Both the position numbers and the translations under genes were made by a program. A DNA stretch of 64,000 nucleotides from Arcobacter acticola (GTDB lineage Bacteria; Campylobacterota; Campylobacteria; Campylobacterales; Arcobacteraceae), in contig NZ_CP042652.1 of the NCBI RefSeq assembly GCF_013177675.1, positions 2,418,001-2,482,000 on the forward strand. The letters run 5' to 3'. Under the pieces are notes generated by a model that was given only the letters and a program-made list of their open reading frames with translations, was not told the DNA's origin and made no database searches. This document shows, in pieces, positions 55,456 through 63,659 of this stretch (within the stretch, counting starts at the first letter, position 1; every line of letters starts with the position of its first letter).

Positions 55456-55590
55456 GGAAATAAATATAGACTGTACTTTAAAGATGCGATTACAAAACAA
55501 ATTGGCAAAAGCAATAAACTTTATGATTTAGAAAATATTGAGAAATTGCCATTTGTTGAGAAAACGGAGATTACTAATGATAACTAATAA
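55456..55590 (+). pseudogene. C-terminal fragment of an unidentified plasmid-type protein
   Basis: The plus strand reads EEGNKYRLYFKDAITKQIGK and SNKLYDLENIEKLPFVEKTE before a stop near 55587. There is no start, so this is a 3' remnant. It resembles the tail of a relaxase or replication protein, but the identity is not established. Confidence 0.35.
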
Positions 55591-55780
55591 TTATATTAAT
55601 GACCATTTTTTAAAAATCGAAGAAGTTTTAAAATAATTCCTATAAGTCGTGCTACATTGTATCGTCTTGGGGAAAAAACAAGGCTTTTAAAACCTCTAAA
55701 AGTAGGAGGCTCGAGTTTTTGGAGCTTGAATAATATAAACTATTATTTTGAAGAGTTGAAGCAAAAAAATTTTATCTGAT
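55577..55780 (+). pseudogene. frameshifted AlpA-like excisionase/regulator
   Basis: ATG at 55577 then FLKIEEVLK, a frameshift near 55635, then IPISRATLYRLGEKTRLLKP, KVGGSSFWSLNNINYYFEELK and a stop at about 55778. The helix-turn-helix S-R-A-T-L-Y-R with the wing G-G-S-S-F-W matches AlpA-type regulators of P4-like elements. Broken by one indel. Confidence 0.6.
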
Positions 55781-55813
55781 TAAAAGAGAGGGTAGTCTCT
55801 TTTATTAGAAAAT

Positions 55814-56176
55814 TTAAATTGGTTTAACCAATATCTCCAAAGGAATATGTAAAGCTTCAGATAAATTTTTAACCATTGAAAGAGATAAAGATATTTTTCT
55901 ATTTAAAAGTTCTGATACTTTACTTTTATTTCCAATATAAGGTACTAAATCCTTCTGTTTTAGATTCATCTCTTCCATTCTATATTTTATGGCTTCTATT
56001 GGGTCTGGTGTTGATATATTCCAATTTATTTCTTCATATTTTTCTACTAATAAAACTAAAATTTCAAGTTCATCACTTTGGGCTGTTCCTAGTTCTGGAT
56101 TTAGCTCCATTAATTCATCAATTCTATTTAGAGCGTCATCATACTCTTTTTCATTTCTTATAATTTTTAATTGCAT
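55814..56176 (-). CDS. higA: HigA-type antitoxin
   Basis: 120 residues: an acidic helical N-terminal region (EYDDALNRIDELMELNPELG) and a C-terminal HTH (MNLKQKDLVPYIGNKSKVSELLNRK), the HigA2 arrangement. It follows the toxin gene by 2 bases and represses the operon. Confidence 0.9.
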   Translation of the reverse strand: MQLKIIRNEKEYDDALNRIDELMELNPELGTAQSDELEILVLLVEKYEEINWNISTPDPIEAIKYRMEEMNLKQKDLVPYIGNKSKVSELLNRKISLSLSMVKNLSEALHIPLEILVKPI

Positions 56177-56178
56177 GG

Positions 56179-56472
56179 TTATATTTCCTTTGCATTGATT
56201 TTATCATACTCACTATGAGTACCAATAAATTTAATTCTAACTATTTTTCTTTTATAGTCAATATGTACTACCAAATGATAGTCATTTCCTTTGATATTGA
56301 AAACAACTCGATTGTCTTCTAAAAATGAAGCATTTGCATATATTTTTTTAATATCATCAGGTGTTTTCCACTCGGCTTTTCTTGTATCAAGATGCCAAAC
56401 TTCTAATGGCGTTTTAGCTTGCGGATGTTTTTCATAAAATTCTATTAATGTTCTTTTACTTATTACGTTCAT
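56179..56472 (-). CDS. higB: HigB-type mRNA interferase toxin
   Basis: 97 residues, RelE superfamily. FYEKHPQAKTPLEVWHLDTRKAEWKTPDDIKKIYANASF and RVVFNIKGNDYHLV are typical of HigB-2 toxins, with KFIGTHSEYDKI at the end. Toxin-first order as in other hig operons. Confidence 0.92.
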   Translation of the reverse strand: MNVISKRTLIEFYEKHPQAKTPLEVWHLDTRKAEWKTPDDIKKIYANASFLEDNRVVFNIKGNDYHLVVHIDYKRKIVRIKFIGTHSEYDKINAKEI

Positions 56473-56477
56473 TCTGA

Positions 56478-56506
56478 ATTATACCCTTGGTTCCTTTATA
56501 GGGAAC
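56478..56506 (-). promoter_or_regulatory. higBA promoter/operator
   Basis: A TATAAT box on the minus strand (plus 56478-56483) and an inverted repeat GTTCC..GGAAC (56490-56506) lie 6-34 bases before higB. The repeat overlaps the expected -35 position, consistent with HigA repression. Confidence 0.5.
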
Positions 56507-56722
56507 TTAACTTATAGTTTACTATTCTTTTTTTGCAATTTATTTAAATCTAATTCTCTTAGTATCAATATTGTATTTTGAAATTATATCATCAATCTTC
56601 TTTTCCAACTATTATCAGAACTAACTGCATTCATCAAAAAATACATCTACTAGAAATATCCATAAAAATTGTGAATACAGTTATGAAAGACAAATTAAAA
56701 AAATTTATATAAGGAAAAAATT

Positions 56723-57034
56723 ATGACAACAATAGATATTGGAACTTTATCAAATAATGATTTGATACATAATCACAAAGTTTTTAAAAAGAATAGAAGA
56801 TTGGAAACATTAAGACTATACAATTTTCATCTTGAACGAAGCAATAAAATCTCTTTTGAAAAGTATAAAAAAGGTGTTGTTTCTTTAAAAATTTTAATTG
56901 ATAATAATTGGGATAAGCTTATTGCAGTCACTTCATCAAATACAAAAAAAGAAGAGGAAAGTTCATTAATTTTTCTTGTTCAAAAATTTGAACAAGAAAC
57001 AACTTCAACTGAAAAAAGAAAATTAAGAAGGTAA
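56723..57034 (+). CDS. small hypothetical protein
   Basis: 103 residues, charged and mostly helical, no membrane segment. RBS ATAAGGAAAAAA. Contains NRRLETLRLYNFHLERSNKI and FEKYKKGVVSLKILIDNNWDKL. No family recognised. It lies just outside the end of the original integrase gene, convergent with it. Confidence 0.5.
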   Translation: MTTIDIGTLSNNDLIHNHKVFKKNRRLETLRLYNFHLERSNKISFEKYKKGVVSLKILIDNNWDKLIAVTSSNTKKEEESSLIFLVQKFEQETTSTEKRKLRR

Positions 57035-57071
57035 ATCATGATAAAAGTAAAGAGATTTTGTCTCTTTACTC

Positions 57072-57116
57072 ATCCTTATTAAATTAAATTATCCAACCAA
57101 TCAGCCCACCATTGTA
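57072..57116 (-). pseudogene. true 3' end of the P4-type integrase gene, displaced by IS630
   Basis: Joined across the IS630 insertion, the minus strand continues QWWADWLDNLI and stop. This WW-x-D-x-L-D ending is typical of P4-family integrases. Without it the gene at 58176 ends with element-derived SN. Confidence 0.75.
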
Positions 57117-57121
57117 AGTAC

Positions 57122-57685
57122 CTACTTAAAATTAATGTCATAATTAGTTCCAAAGCCAGCTAATAAATTTTTAACATGTTTATGTAAATTATCAAATGAT
57201 AAATAAGCTTCTAGTTTATGATAGTGATATTTCATATGTTTCCACAATATTTCTATTTTATTTAGTTCAGGTGAATATGGTGGTAAAAATAATAATTGTA
57301 GTCCAAGCTTCTCCCACTTTTCTATCTCTGCTTTAAAAAGCTTACTTGTGTGAATAGATGCATTATCAAGTATGACAACAGTAGTTTTTGTAATCTGATT
57401 TACAAAATCATTAAAGAAATCTATAACAACTTGTGTATCTACTTTTGTTATTGTAGTTTTCGAAAAGAGATGATTATTCTTTGTATTTAAAAACCCTAAA
57501 ACATTTATTCTTTTTGCAAATCTATTTGATGGAATTTCTACTGGCTTACCTATTGGTGACCAATAATAAGGGATATTTGAATCAAGTGAAAAACCACTCT
57601 CATCAAAATAATATGTATCAATCCAATCTTTAGCAGACCAGCTTAAAACATTAAGTATTTGAGCTTTTTTGGAAGAATAATTCAT
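57122..57685 (-). CDS. IS630 transposase, catalytic part (orfB), copy 2
   Basis: 187 residues identical to the product at 7615-8178, with the same DDE residues. Confidence 0.88.
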   Translation of the reverse strand: MNYSSKKAQILNVLSWSAKDWIDTYYFDESGFSLDSNIPYYWSPIGKPVEIPSNRFAKRINVLGFLNTKNNHLFSKTTITKVDTQVVIDFFNDFVNQITKTTVVILDNASIHTSKLFKAEIEKWEKLGLQLLFLPPYSPELNKIEILWKHMKYHYHKLEAYLSFDNLHKHVKNLLAGFGTNYDINFK

Positions 57686-57728
57686 CCACTTCTTCTCTTT
57701 AAATATAGTGTTTCTAGCTCTTTTAAAA

Positions 57729-58127
57729 CTATATTGTATATTTTTTTAAATATCTTTTTAAGATTTGAGGTGATACTTTTTTAACTCTTTTTGACTCTTT
57801 ATTAAGAGCTATACAAGTCTCTTTGATACTATTTGTTTCAATAAGTTTTTTTACTTTATCAATATCATTTTCATTTAGTGCTGGTTTTCTACCACGACCA
57901 ATTTCATCAGATAAATTTTCTATTTGTTCTTCTTTGAATCTATCAAACCATCTATAAACTGTTCTTGTTGACTTATTGAATATTTTGCATATCTCTTTTA
58001 CTGTTATACCTTCATTACTTAAAAGTATAGATTTAGCTCTTTGTCTTAATTGCAATGAATTACCATTTTTTACTATTTTTTCTAATTCTTTTACTGTTTT
58101 ATTATTTAAATTACTTATATATCTCAT
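57729..58127 (-). CDS. IS630 transposase, DNA-binding part (orfA), copy 2
   Basis: 132 residues, identical to the product at 8222-8620 except N22 for S22. The same A7 run and the same +1 phase to orfB are present, so the split is a property of the element and not a chance mutation. Confidence 0.88.
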   Translation of the reverse strand: MRYISNLNNKTVKELEKIVKNGNSLQLRQRAKSILLSNEGITVKEICKIFNKSTRTVYRWFDRFKEEQIENLSDEIGRGRKPALNENDIDKVKKLIETNSIKETCIALNKESKRVKKVSPQILKRYLKKYTI

Positions 58128-58175
58128 ATAGTATTATAGCTAAAACTAGCTTATAAAACAAGACATTAATTTTGA

Positions 58176-58910
58176 TTAATTACTTATCAAATCTTTTTTT
58201 TCATCAAAATATTTAAACTTTGATTCTCTATTATAAGAAGCTTTTACCCTATTCTTCTCTTTATGTGCCAAACAAGCCTCAATAATATCAGAATGAAATC
58301 CATGTTCTTTATATAATTCATGTGCTATTGTTGAAAAGATACTTCTAAAGCCATGAAAACAATGTCTATTTTGATAACCTAATCTATTTAAAGTATCAGC
58401 TAAAGTCGAACCTGTAACACCTCTATCACTCTTTTGAGGTGATGGAAATACAAATTTACTTCTATGTCTTGTGTAAGGTTCTATTTCTTTAATTAATTTT
58501 ATAGCTTGTTTTGGCAAAGGACAAACAAAATCCACATTCATTTTCATTTTTTCTTTTGGAATTGCCCATAAACCTTTTTCTAAATCTAAATCATCCCAAC
58601 ACATAAGTCTAATATTTTCACTTCTAACAAATACATATGGAATAAGTTTAAATATAAATATTGTACTTATATCACTTCTAAACCTATCTTCAATACTATT
58701 TATATCTTTTAAGAGTTGCTTAATATCTTCTTTTTCTGTAAGCGCAGGAAGATGCTTTTCTTTATTTTTCAAAAGTGTAGCTTTTTTATCAATATCAACT
58801 ATTATATTATGTTCAACATACCCATTAGTAACTGCGAATTGATATACTTTAAATACAAGAGATAAAATTCTTAATCCAGTTTCTATTCTTCCTTTTTTTT
58901 GCACATTCAA
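58176..58910 (-). pseudogene. P4-type integrase, catalytic part
   Basis: Tyrosine recombinase core: FVRSENIRLMCWDDLDLEKG (first catalytic Arg region), FHGFRSIFSTIAHEL (H-x-x-R) and the C-terminal AHKEKNRVKASYNRESKF with the nucleophilic tyrosine in ASYNR. The reading frame is disconnected from its N-terminal part by a frameshift near 58940 and loses its last 11 codons to the IS630 insertion. Confidence 0.85.
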
Positions 58911-59367
58911 AATAATTTCAATATAATCTTTTCTTTCAATATCTTTTTATTGCAATATTACCAATCTTATCCGTTACATTTTTTAATATTCTTTGATTTG
59001 TTTTCCAAGTTGCTTCACTAGAATTTAATTTTCTAATTTCAAGCCATTTATCTATAACAAAATTAAGCGTAATTTCTTCAGTAATTTTATTAATTTTTTT
59101 CTCAGAAATAGGATTTATATTATTTTCTAGTAGCTTTTTTGCATCAGCTGTTTTATCTCTTGCTTATTTTAAAGAAGTTTGAGGATAAACACCCAAACTC
59201 ATAGATAATCTCTTTCCACCATATCTAAAATCTAATCTAAAAAATTTAGAACCATTTTTACGTACAATAAAATAAAGTCCATCACCATCGCTTAGATTAT
59301 AATCTTTTTCTCTTATTTGTGCTTTTTTTAATTCTAATTCTGTAAGTTTTTTACTTGTTCTTTTCAT
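58911..59367 (-). pseudogene. P4-type integrase, N-terminal part (DUF4102)
   Basis: From ATG 59367: LTELELKKAQIREKDYNLSD, GLYFIVRKNGSKFFRLDFRY and GKRLSMSLGVYPQTSLK, the DUF4102 arm-binding domain. A TAA at 59164-59166 stops it after 67 codons; the same frame continues ARDKTADAKKLLENNINPIS and FVIDKWLEIRKL to about 58945, where a frameshift leads into the catalytic part. Confidence 0.85.
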
Positions 59368-59370
59368 AAT

Positions 59371-59418
59371 GACAGTACAGCATTTTTAAAATATTTTTTG
59401 TACTGTCAATTGTACTGT
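59371..59418 (-). promoter_or_regulatory. three ACAGTAC/GTACTGT sites before the integrase
   Basis: GACAGTAC at 59371-59378, GTACTGTC at 59400-59407 and TGTACTGT at 59411-59418. The first and second form an inverted repeat. Likely operator or arm-type sites for the integrase or its regulator. Confidence 0.5.
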
Positions 59419-59706
59419 TTTAAAACTGAGCTTTGAGTAAATTCATTGATTTTAGTTGAGACAAATTGAAACTTATAGAAGCCCAATTTGTCGATATTTA
59501 TGAGTTGATTTGAAATTAATTGCTATTGTTTAGGAAGCAGTTTCATTGGCACGATCTGGAACTAAACTATTTAATCAATAGCCGTTAAAATAGTATTTTC
59601 TTAGATTAGTATTTTCTTGTACCTGAAAAAGTACCTGAAAGAAAAAGTGGTAAGGATTAGTTTCTTTAACCCTTTTTCAGTAATAAATTAATTATTAAAT
59701 AACTGA

Positions 59707-59958
59707 TTATGAGTGCCTATTCTTGTTAGCTTTAACTAACCATCGTCTATTATATATATTAAAAATATCTCCACTAATATGGCATTCTCTAAAGCCTTGA
59801 AAATTCCCAATAAGCTCATGGTCTAAAGCTTCGTCTGGAAGTTTTTTATCTTCAAGTAGTAAGCTAACAAATTTTATATATTTTTCATAATGTTTATCTG
59901 ATAATTTTGTTTTGCCATAATCTTTTATAAATTGTTTTGTTCTAAATAATTTATACAT
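59707..59958 (-). pseudogene. YafQ-type toxin, frameshifted copy
   Basis: Same protein as 53979-54251 to ECHISGD; then a 2-base deletion (TTAAAAGCATA in copy A, TTAAAAATA here) changes the frame, giving IFNIYNRRW. The C-terminal strand and the last catalytic histidine are lost, so the toxin is probably inactive. Confidence 0.85.
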
Positions 59959-59961
59959 ATT

Positions 59962-60195
59962 TTATAAATCTTTTAAAGATATTTCTTCACCTTTAAACTC
60001 TTTGGCTTCTTGCATTGCTTTTAGAGTTTCTTTGTTTGGAATTTTCATATCAAAGGGAATACCATTTTGAAGTTTTACCATATTTAAGAACATTACTATT
60101 GCTTGAGAAGTATTAAGCCCTAGTTTTTTAAAAATAGCTTCAGCTTCTTGTTTTAAATCACTATCAACTCTAGCTCTTACAGTTGCATCCATCAT
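59962..60195 (-). CDS. DinJ/RelB-type antitoxin, second copy
   Basis: 77 residues, one change (K to E near the C-terminus, KGEEISL) relative to 54255-54488. Intact. It may still cross-neutralise the toxin of copy A, but its own promoter/operator is missing. Confidence 0.85.
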   Translation of the reverse strand: MMDATVRARVDSDLKQEAEAIFKKLGLNTSQAIVMFLNMVKLQNGIPFDMKIPNKETLKAMQEAKEFKGEEISLKDL

Positions 60196-60316
60196 TTTAA
60201 ATCCTTTTATATTTATTGTAGTCTTAGCCTTTAAGCTTGACTCTTATCGATGCAAGAATCAGGGAAATCTTATCGTCAATTTAAAAAATTAAATTAATTT
60301 ACAGATGTTTAATGTT

Positions 60317-60445
60317 GAAATTGTACAAAAATTGTACAAATAACAGGAAATTTTACAATTCGTAAAAAAAAATCAACGAAAATGTAACGATCATTGACAT
60401 TCATATTATAGAAAAACAATCATTTAATACTCCATACGATGATTG
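60317..60445 (+). promoter_or_regulatory. upstream region of the AlpA-led cassette
   Basis: Two closely spaced TTGTACAA palindromes near 60317-60337, and an inverted repeat CAATCAT..ATGATTG at 60417-60445 that lies just before the alpA-like gene. TTGACA occurs at about 60393-60398. These look like operators for a small regulator. Confidence 0.45.
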
Positions 60446-60472
60446 TATTTTTAATTAAAAACAGGAAGCAAA

Positions 60473-60697
60473 ATGACCGTAGACAGATTAATTAAAAGAA
60501 AAGAAATTTTCTTTTATCTTGAAATTAAGGATACTAAATTGAAAGAATTGATTAAAGCTGGAAAATTTATAAAACCGATATTTATCGAAGGTTTTAACGA
60601 AGCTTTATTTTCACTGAACGAATTGCAAGAGTGGATTACGGCTCTAAAAGATAAGAGAGACCAAAATGTTTATGAAAAAAATGAAACAGCAAAATAA
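60473..60697 (+). CDS. AlpA-like regulator
   Basis: 74 residues. VDRLIKRKEIFFYLEIKDTK is a MerR/AlpA-type helix-turn-helix with a following wing (KLKELIKAGKFIKPIFI, then GFNEALFSLNELQEWI), as in excisionase/regulators of P4-like elements. RBS AACAGGAAG. First gene of a tight four-gene cluster (overlap or gaps of 0-2 bases). Confidence 0.72.
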   Translation: MTVDRLIKRKEIFFYLEIKDTKLKELIKAGKFIKPIFIEGFNEALFSLNELQEWITALKDKRDQNVYEKNETAK

Positions 60698-61193
60698 CCA
60701 AATTAACCCAGAGATAATTTTATCTCTGGAATTTCGGACCAAAATATCAGAAGTGCAAAGAAAGAAATTAATTAATTGGTTTAAAAATCAAAATATTGAA
60801 GTTCAGATACTCATTTTTGATGAGCAAAAAAATCAATTTTTTAAATTAAAAAATGAGGGTGCTCATAAAAACATTCTATCTTTAGCTTCATTTTTATCGG
60901 CAATCAAAAACTTTTATGACAAAGAACAATTGCTAAAATTAAAAAATAAATGTCAAACATTAAATGAGATTGAAAGCATCACTAAAATTGAAAAGATAAA
61001 GCTTAAAAAAGAGAGACCCAAGCAAAAGCTTCAATTACTTTTATCAATGGATTCAATCATAGCAGATCTTCATAATGATGGCTATAGTTCAAGAGAAATT
61101 GAAAAAATTTTCTTCAAAAAATATAGAAAAAAAATTTCTCACTCGTATATAAATTCATACATAAAATTGTATGTAACGAATAAGGAAAATTAA
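60666..61193 (+). CDS. hypothetical protein with C-terminal HTH-like region
   Basis: 175 residues. The N-terminal half is beta/alpha (EFRTKISEVQRKKLINWF, VQILIFDEQKNQFF); the C-terminal part, DSIIADLHNDGYSSREIEKI followed by FFKKYRKKISHSYINSYIK, looks like a helix-turn-helix of mobilisation or replication regulators. Overlaps the AlpA-like gene by 32 bases and abuts the next gene. Family not recognised. Confidence 0.6.
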   Translation: MFMKKMKQQNNQINPEIILSLEFRTKISEVQRKKLINWFKNQNIEVQILIFDEQKNQFFKLKNEGAHKNILSLASFLSAIKNFYDKEQLLKLKNKCQTLNEIESITKIEKIKLKKERPKQKLQLLLSMDSIIADLHNDGYSSREIEKIFFKKYRKKISHSYINSYIKLYVTNKEN

Positions 61194-61592
61194 ATGAATG
61201 ACGAAACAATACTTATACTTGGAATTATTCTACTAGGAGTAGGAGCTATTATTGGTGCTTTAACTTATCATTTAATTGTTTATAGATTTTCAAATAAAAT
61301 TGAAAAACAGTTAGATAAAAGCATAAAAAATTATGAGAATTTTGTTTTAGAAAAAGCAACAAATACTATAGATAGATTTGAAAGTATAACAAATGAAGTA
61401 ACTAATATTTCTAATAATATAAAAAAAGAGCAAAAGAGTATTTATCAATCTACGTGTAGTATTTCTGAGGATATTGACACATTTTTTAGAGAACTTAAAT
61501 CCAGTCAAGAAATGAGAGTTTCGTTAGAAAATGAAATCATCAAATTAAAAAATATAATTAATCGAAAAAATAAACAAAATAAGGAGAAATAA
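61194..61592 (+). CDS. membrane-anchored coiled-coil protein
   Basis: 132 residues: one N-terminal membrane helix (ILILGIILLGVGAIIGALTYHL) and a long charged coiled coil with ATNTIDRFESITNEVTNISN. Reminiscent in layout of MobB-type accessory proteins, but the resemblance is only architectural. Starts immediately after the previous stop. Confidence 0.6.
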   Translation: MNDETILILGIILLGVGAIIGALTYHLIVYRFSNKIEKQLDKSIKNYENFVLEKATNTIDRFESITNEVTNISNNIKKEQKSIYQSTCSISEDIDTFFRELKSSQEMRVSLENEIIKLKNIINRKNKQNKEK

Positions 61593-61594
61593 AA

Positions 61595-61924
61595 ATGGCT
61601 TATCCATTTAGTGTGTACAAGGAGATGACTATAAAAAAACTTAATAAAGAACGTTTAGACGAAGAAGAAGAAAATTATTTTTTAAAGTTTTCTGACTCTT
61701 CAATAATGTCAACATCAAAGAAAATTTATTATTTTGCTTTACTTTATTTTAAAAGATGGTACCCTAGATTTTTGATTCATTTTATAATCACATATAAAGT
61801 CAAGAAAGCTTTAAAGAACGAAAATGCGCCTGAAACAATTCAAAATTTATATAGAGAAATAGCAAAAATTATATGTTTAAGTGCAATGGGCGCTTATGGC
61901 AAGGGTAGAAAAGTAAAAAAATAA
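61595..61924 (+). CDS. hypothetical protein, fourth gene of the cassette
   Basis: 109 residues, basic, helical, with an aromatic segment (KIYYFALLYFKRWYPRFLIHFIITY) that might contact a membrane and a Gly/Lys-rich end (AMGAYGKGRKVKK). No family recognised. Two bases after the coiled-coil gene, RBS AAGGAG. Confidence 0.55.
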   Translation: MAYPFSVYKEMTIKKLNKERLDEEEENYFLKFSDSSIMSTSKKIYYFALLYFKRWYPRFLIHFIITYKVKKALKNENAPETIQNLYREIAKIICLSAMGAYGKGRKVKK

Positions 61925-61988
61925 ATATTTAATTTGACATATCGGCAATATTCGCCTATAATTTTAAAAAAGATTTTAGGCGAATATA

Positions 61989-62438
61989 ATGACACAACAA
62001 CAAATGAGCAAATTATTAGATGTTTCTGATAGAACATTAAGAGATTGGAAAAGTAATAGAAGCAGACTATATACCTTACTTGAAAATCTTGAATATACTG
62101 ATGTAAAAAATAAAATTGATGTTGTAGATTTAAGTGATGAAGTTGAATTTAATCCACAAGAGTTTTCTACAAATCTTTTTTGGCAAACAAGTAATACTAG
62201 TCATCAAAAAGTTTATGCAATTATCTCTAATTATCTTTCAACTTTAAATGCTGATGATATAAAAGAACTTTGTAAAAGATTTGGTAAAAATATGGTCAAA
62301 TCAGTATTAAATGATAAATATAAATCATTATATAAACAAGGTTTTATTTCAACTAATGGAATGGATATTCCATTAAATGGCAAATATAATCAAAATCCTA
62401 TTTATAAACAATTATCAGGAATTATTAATGACTTCTAA
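61989..62438 (+). CDS. HTH protein, probable antitoxin partner of an AbiEii-like protein
   Basis: 149 residues. QQQMSKLLDVSDRTLRDWKS is a clear helix-turn-helix; the rest (FNPQEFSTNLFWQTSN, KVYAIISNYLSTLNADDIKEL) is a separate helical domain. It overlaps the downstream nucleotidyltransferase gene by 11 bases. The pairing resembles AbiEi/AbiEii type IV toxin-antitoxin systems, but it lacks the usual AbiEi C-terminal domain, so it may be a different antitoxin family. Confidence 0.6.
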   Translation: MTQQQMSKLLDVSDRTLRDWKSNRSRLYTLLENLEYTDVKNKIDVVDLSDEVEFNPQEFSTNLFWQTSNTSHQKVYAIISNYLSTLNADDIKELCKRFGKNMVKSVLNDKYKSLYKQGFISTNGMDIPLNGKYNQNPIYKQLSGIINDF

Positions 62439-63099
62439 TGTTATCTCTGCACTAAATAAAATAAAAAACTTAGAGGTCTTTAAAGATGAACTTTATTTCA
62501 TAGGTGGAACTGCACTATCTTATTTTATAAATCATAGAATATCTGAAGATATCGATATTGTCTCATCTAAAACACTTAACTATAAAAGAATCATTCCTCT
62601 TATGTCAACTATTGGAGCTAAAAAAATTGATGATGAAAATATAATGTCTCTTAGACTTGCTGGATTATTCCCTGATGAATATATCTTAAAATTTATATTA
62701 GATGATGTAAAAATAGAGTTTTTCTTTGCCAATAGACCTATTCAAAATCAGATTCTAAAAGAATTAACTTTTACAAATTATGAAAACTCTAATTTAAAGA
62801 TATTAGATTTAAAATTAATTGTGAAACTAAAGCTAGTAGCTTTATTTCAAAGGGATAAAGCAAGAGATTTATTTGATTTTGGATCAATCTTAGATAATAA
62901 TATTATGAGTATAAATGAGATCTTATATATTGCAAAAGAATCTAAAAATATAAATTCAAAAGAAGACTTAATTAATTTTATCTCAAATAAAAAAGAAGCA
63001 AAAAATGATGAAGCTGTTTATCTTGATGAATCAAATAGACTTGATTTATCATTTGAAGATATAAAACAACAAGTCCTAACTAAATTATATACTTACTAA
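62428..63099 (+). CDS. AbiEii/AbiGii-type nucleotidyltransferase toxin
   Basis: 223 residues from ATG 62428 (the frame opens at 62377, but CAGGAA precedes 62428). YFIGGTALSYFINHRISEDIDIV is the nucleotidyltransferase active site (GG..x9..D-x-D), followed by KLIVKLKLVALFQRDKARDLFDFGSI, matching COG2253 (AbiEii). Related proteins inhibit growth by modifying tRNA or nucleotides. Intact. Confidence 0.85.
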   Translation: MTSNVISALNKIKNLEVFKDELYFIGGTALSYFINHRISEDIDIVSSKTLNYKRIIPLMSTIGAKKIDDENIMSLRLAGLFPDEYILKFILDDVKIEFFFANRPIQNQILKELTFTNYENSNLKILDLKLIVKLKLVALFQRDKARDLFDFGSILDNNIMSINEILYIAKESKNINSKEDLINFISNKKEAKNDEAVYLDESNRLDLSFEDIKQQVLTKLYTY

Positions 63100-63134
63100 T
63101 TTCACTAAAAATTAAAAGTTTTACAAAAAATATT

Positions 63135-63197
63135 TGTAAACTCTTTTGTAAAGAACTGTAAAAAATCTTGTAAACTCAAATTTTGAGAATTTGTAAA
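63135..63197 (+). repeat. array of TGTAAA hexamers before a recombinase gene
   Basis: TGTAAA at 63135, 63147, 63157, 63169 and 63192; spacings 12, 10, 12 and 23 bases are close to the helical repeat. Possible binding sites for a recombinase or repressor. The remaining 63198-63659 has no coding potential that I can see; only small hairpins, such as near 63490-63515. Confidence 0.45.
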
Positions 63198-63659
63198 ATA
63201 AATCTTTTAGACCATCTATTCTAGAGACTTTTCTACTCTTTAAAAAAAATAAGGAAACGGGAGTAAAAATATTCACTTTCCAATTTTTAAATTAATACCT
63301 ATTTCATTTTACAAAATAACTGATAGAATTTTCTTTTAAATAACCCCTTACAAATTGTAAGCATTGAATCAACACATTGGCTAAAGTTGAGCTAAAAAAT
63401 AAAGTTTACCAGAATCTTTTTTTCTAGGCTATCTTAAAAACTGTGAAGCATAAAGTAAAGTTATCAGTCCTTTTAAAAGCTGTTAAGCCATTGACTTTTT
63501 TAATGGTTAGGAAAACACCTATATTTAGTTGTATTAGAACTATTAAAAAAATCTAATCTTTGTTTGATTCTTTCAAAGAAAAATAAAAAGTAGATAGACT
63601 CAACACATACCTGTAAATAAGAGACAGGAAAATAAAAAATTATAAATAAATGGAAAAAA

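Larger units (their letters stand above)
57117..58184 (-). mobile_element. IS630-family element, copy 2 (inserted in the integrase gene)
   Basis: 1068 bp, TA duplicated at 57115-57116 and 58185-58186. It has the same inverted repeats and the same two-frame transposase as the copy at 7610-8677; I noticed one coding substitution. Confidence 0.94.
59530..60213. repeat. duplicated toxin-antitoxin segment, copy B
   Basis: Partner of 53836-54513. The homology ends just after ATTGTAG, so the TTGACT/TACAAT promoter and the TGTAGC operator of copy A are not present here. Confidence 0.85.
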
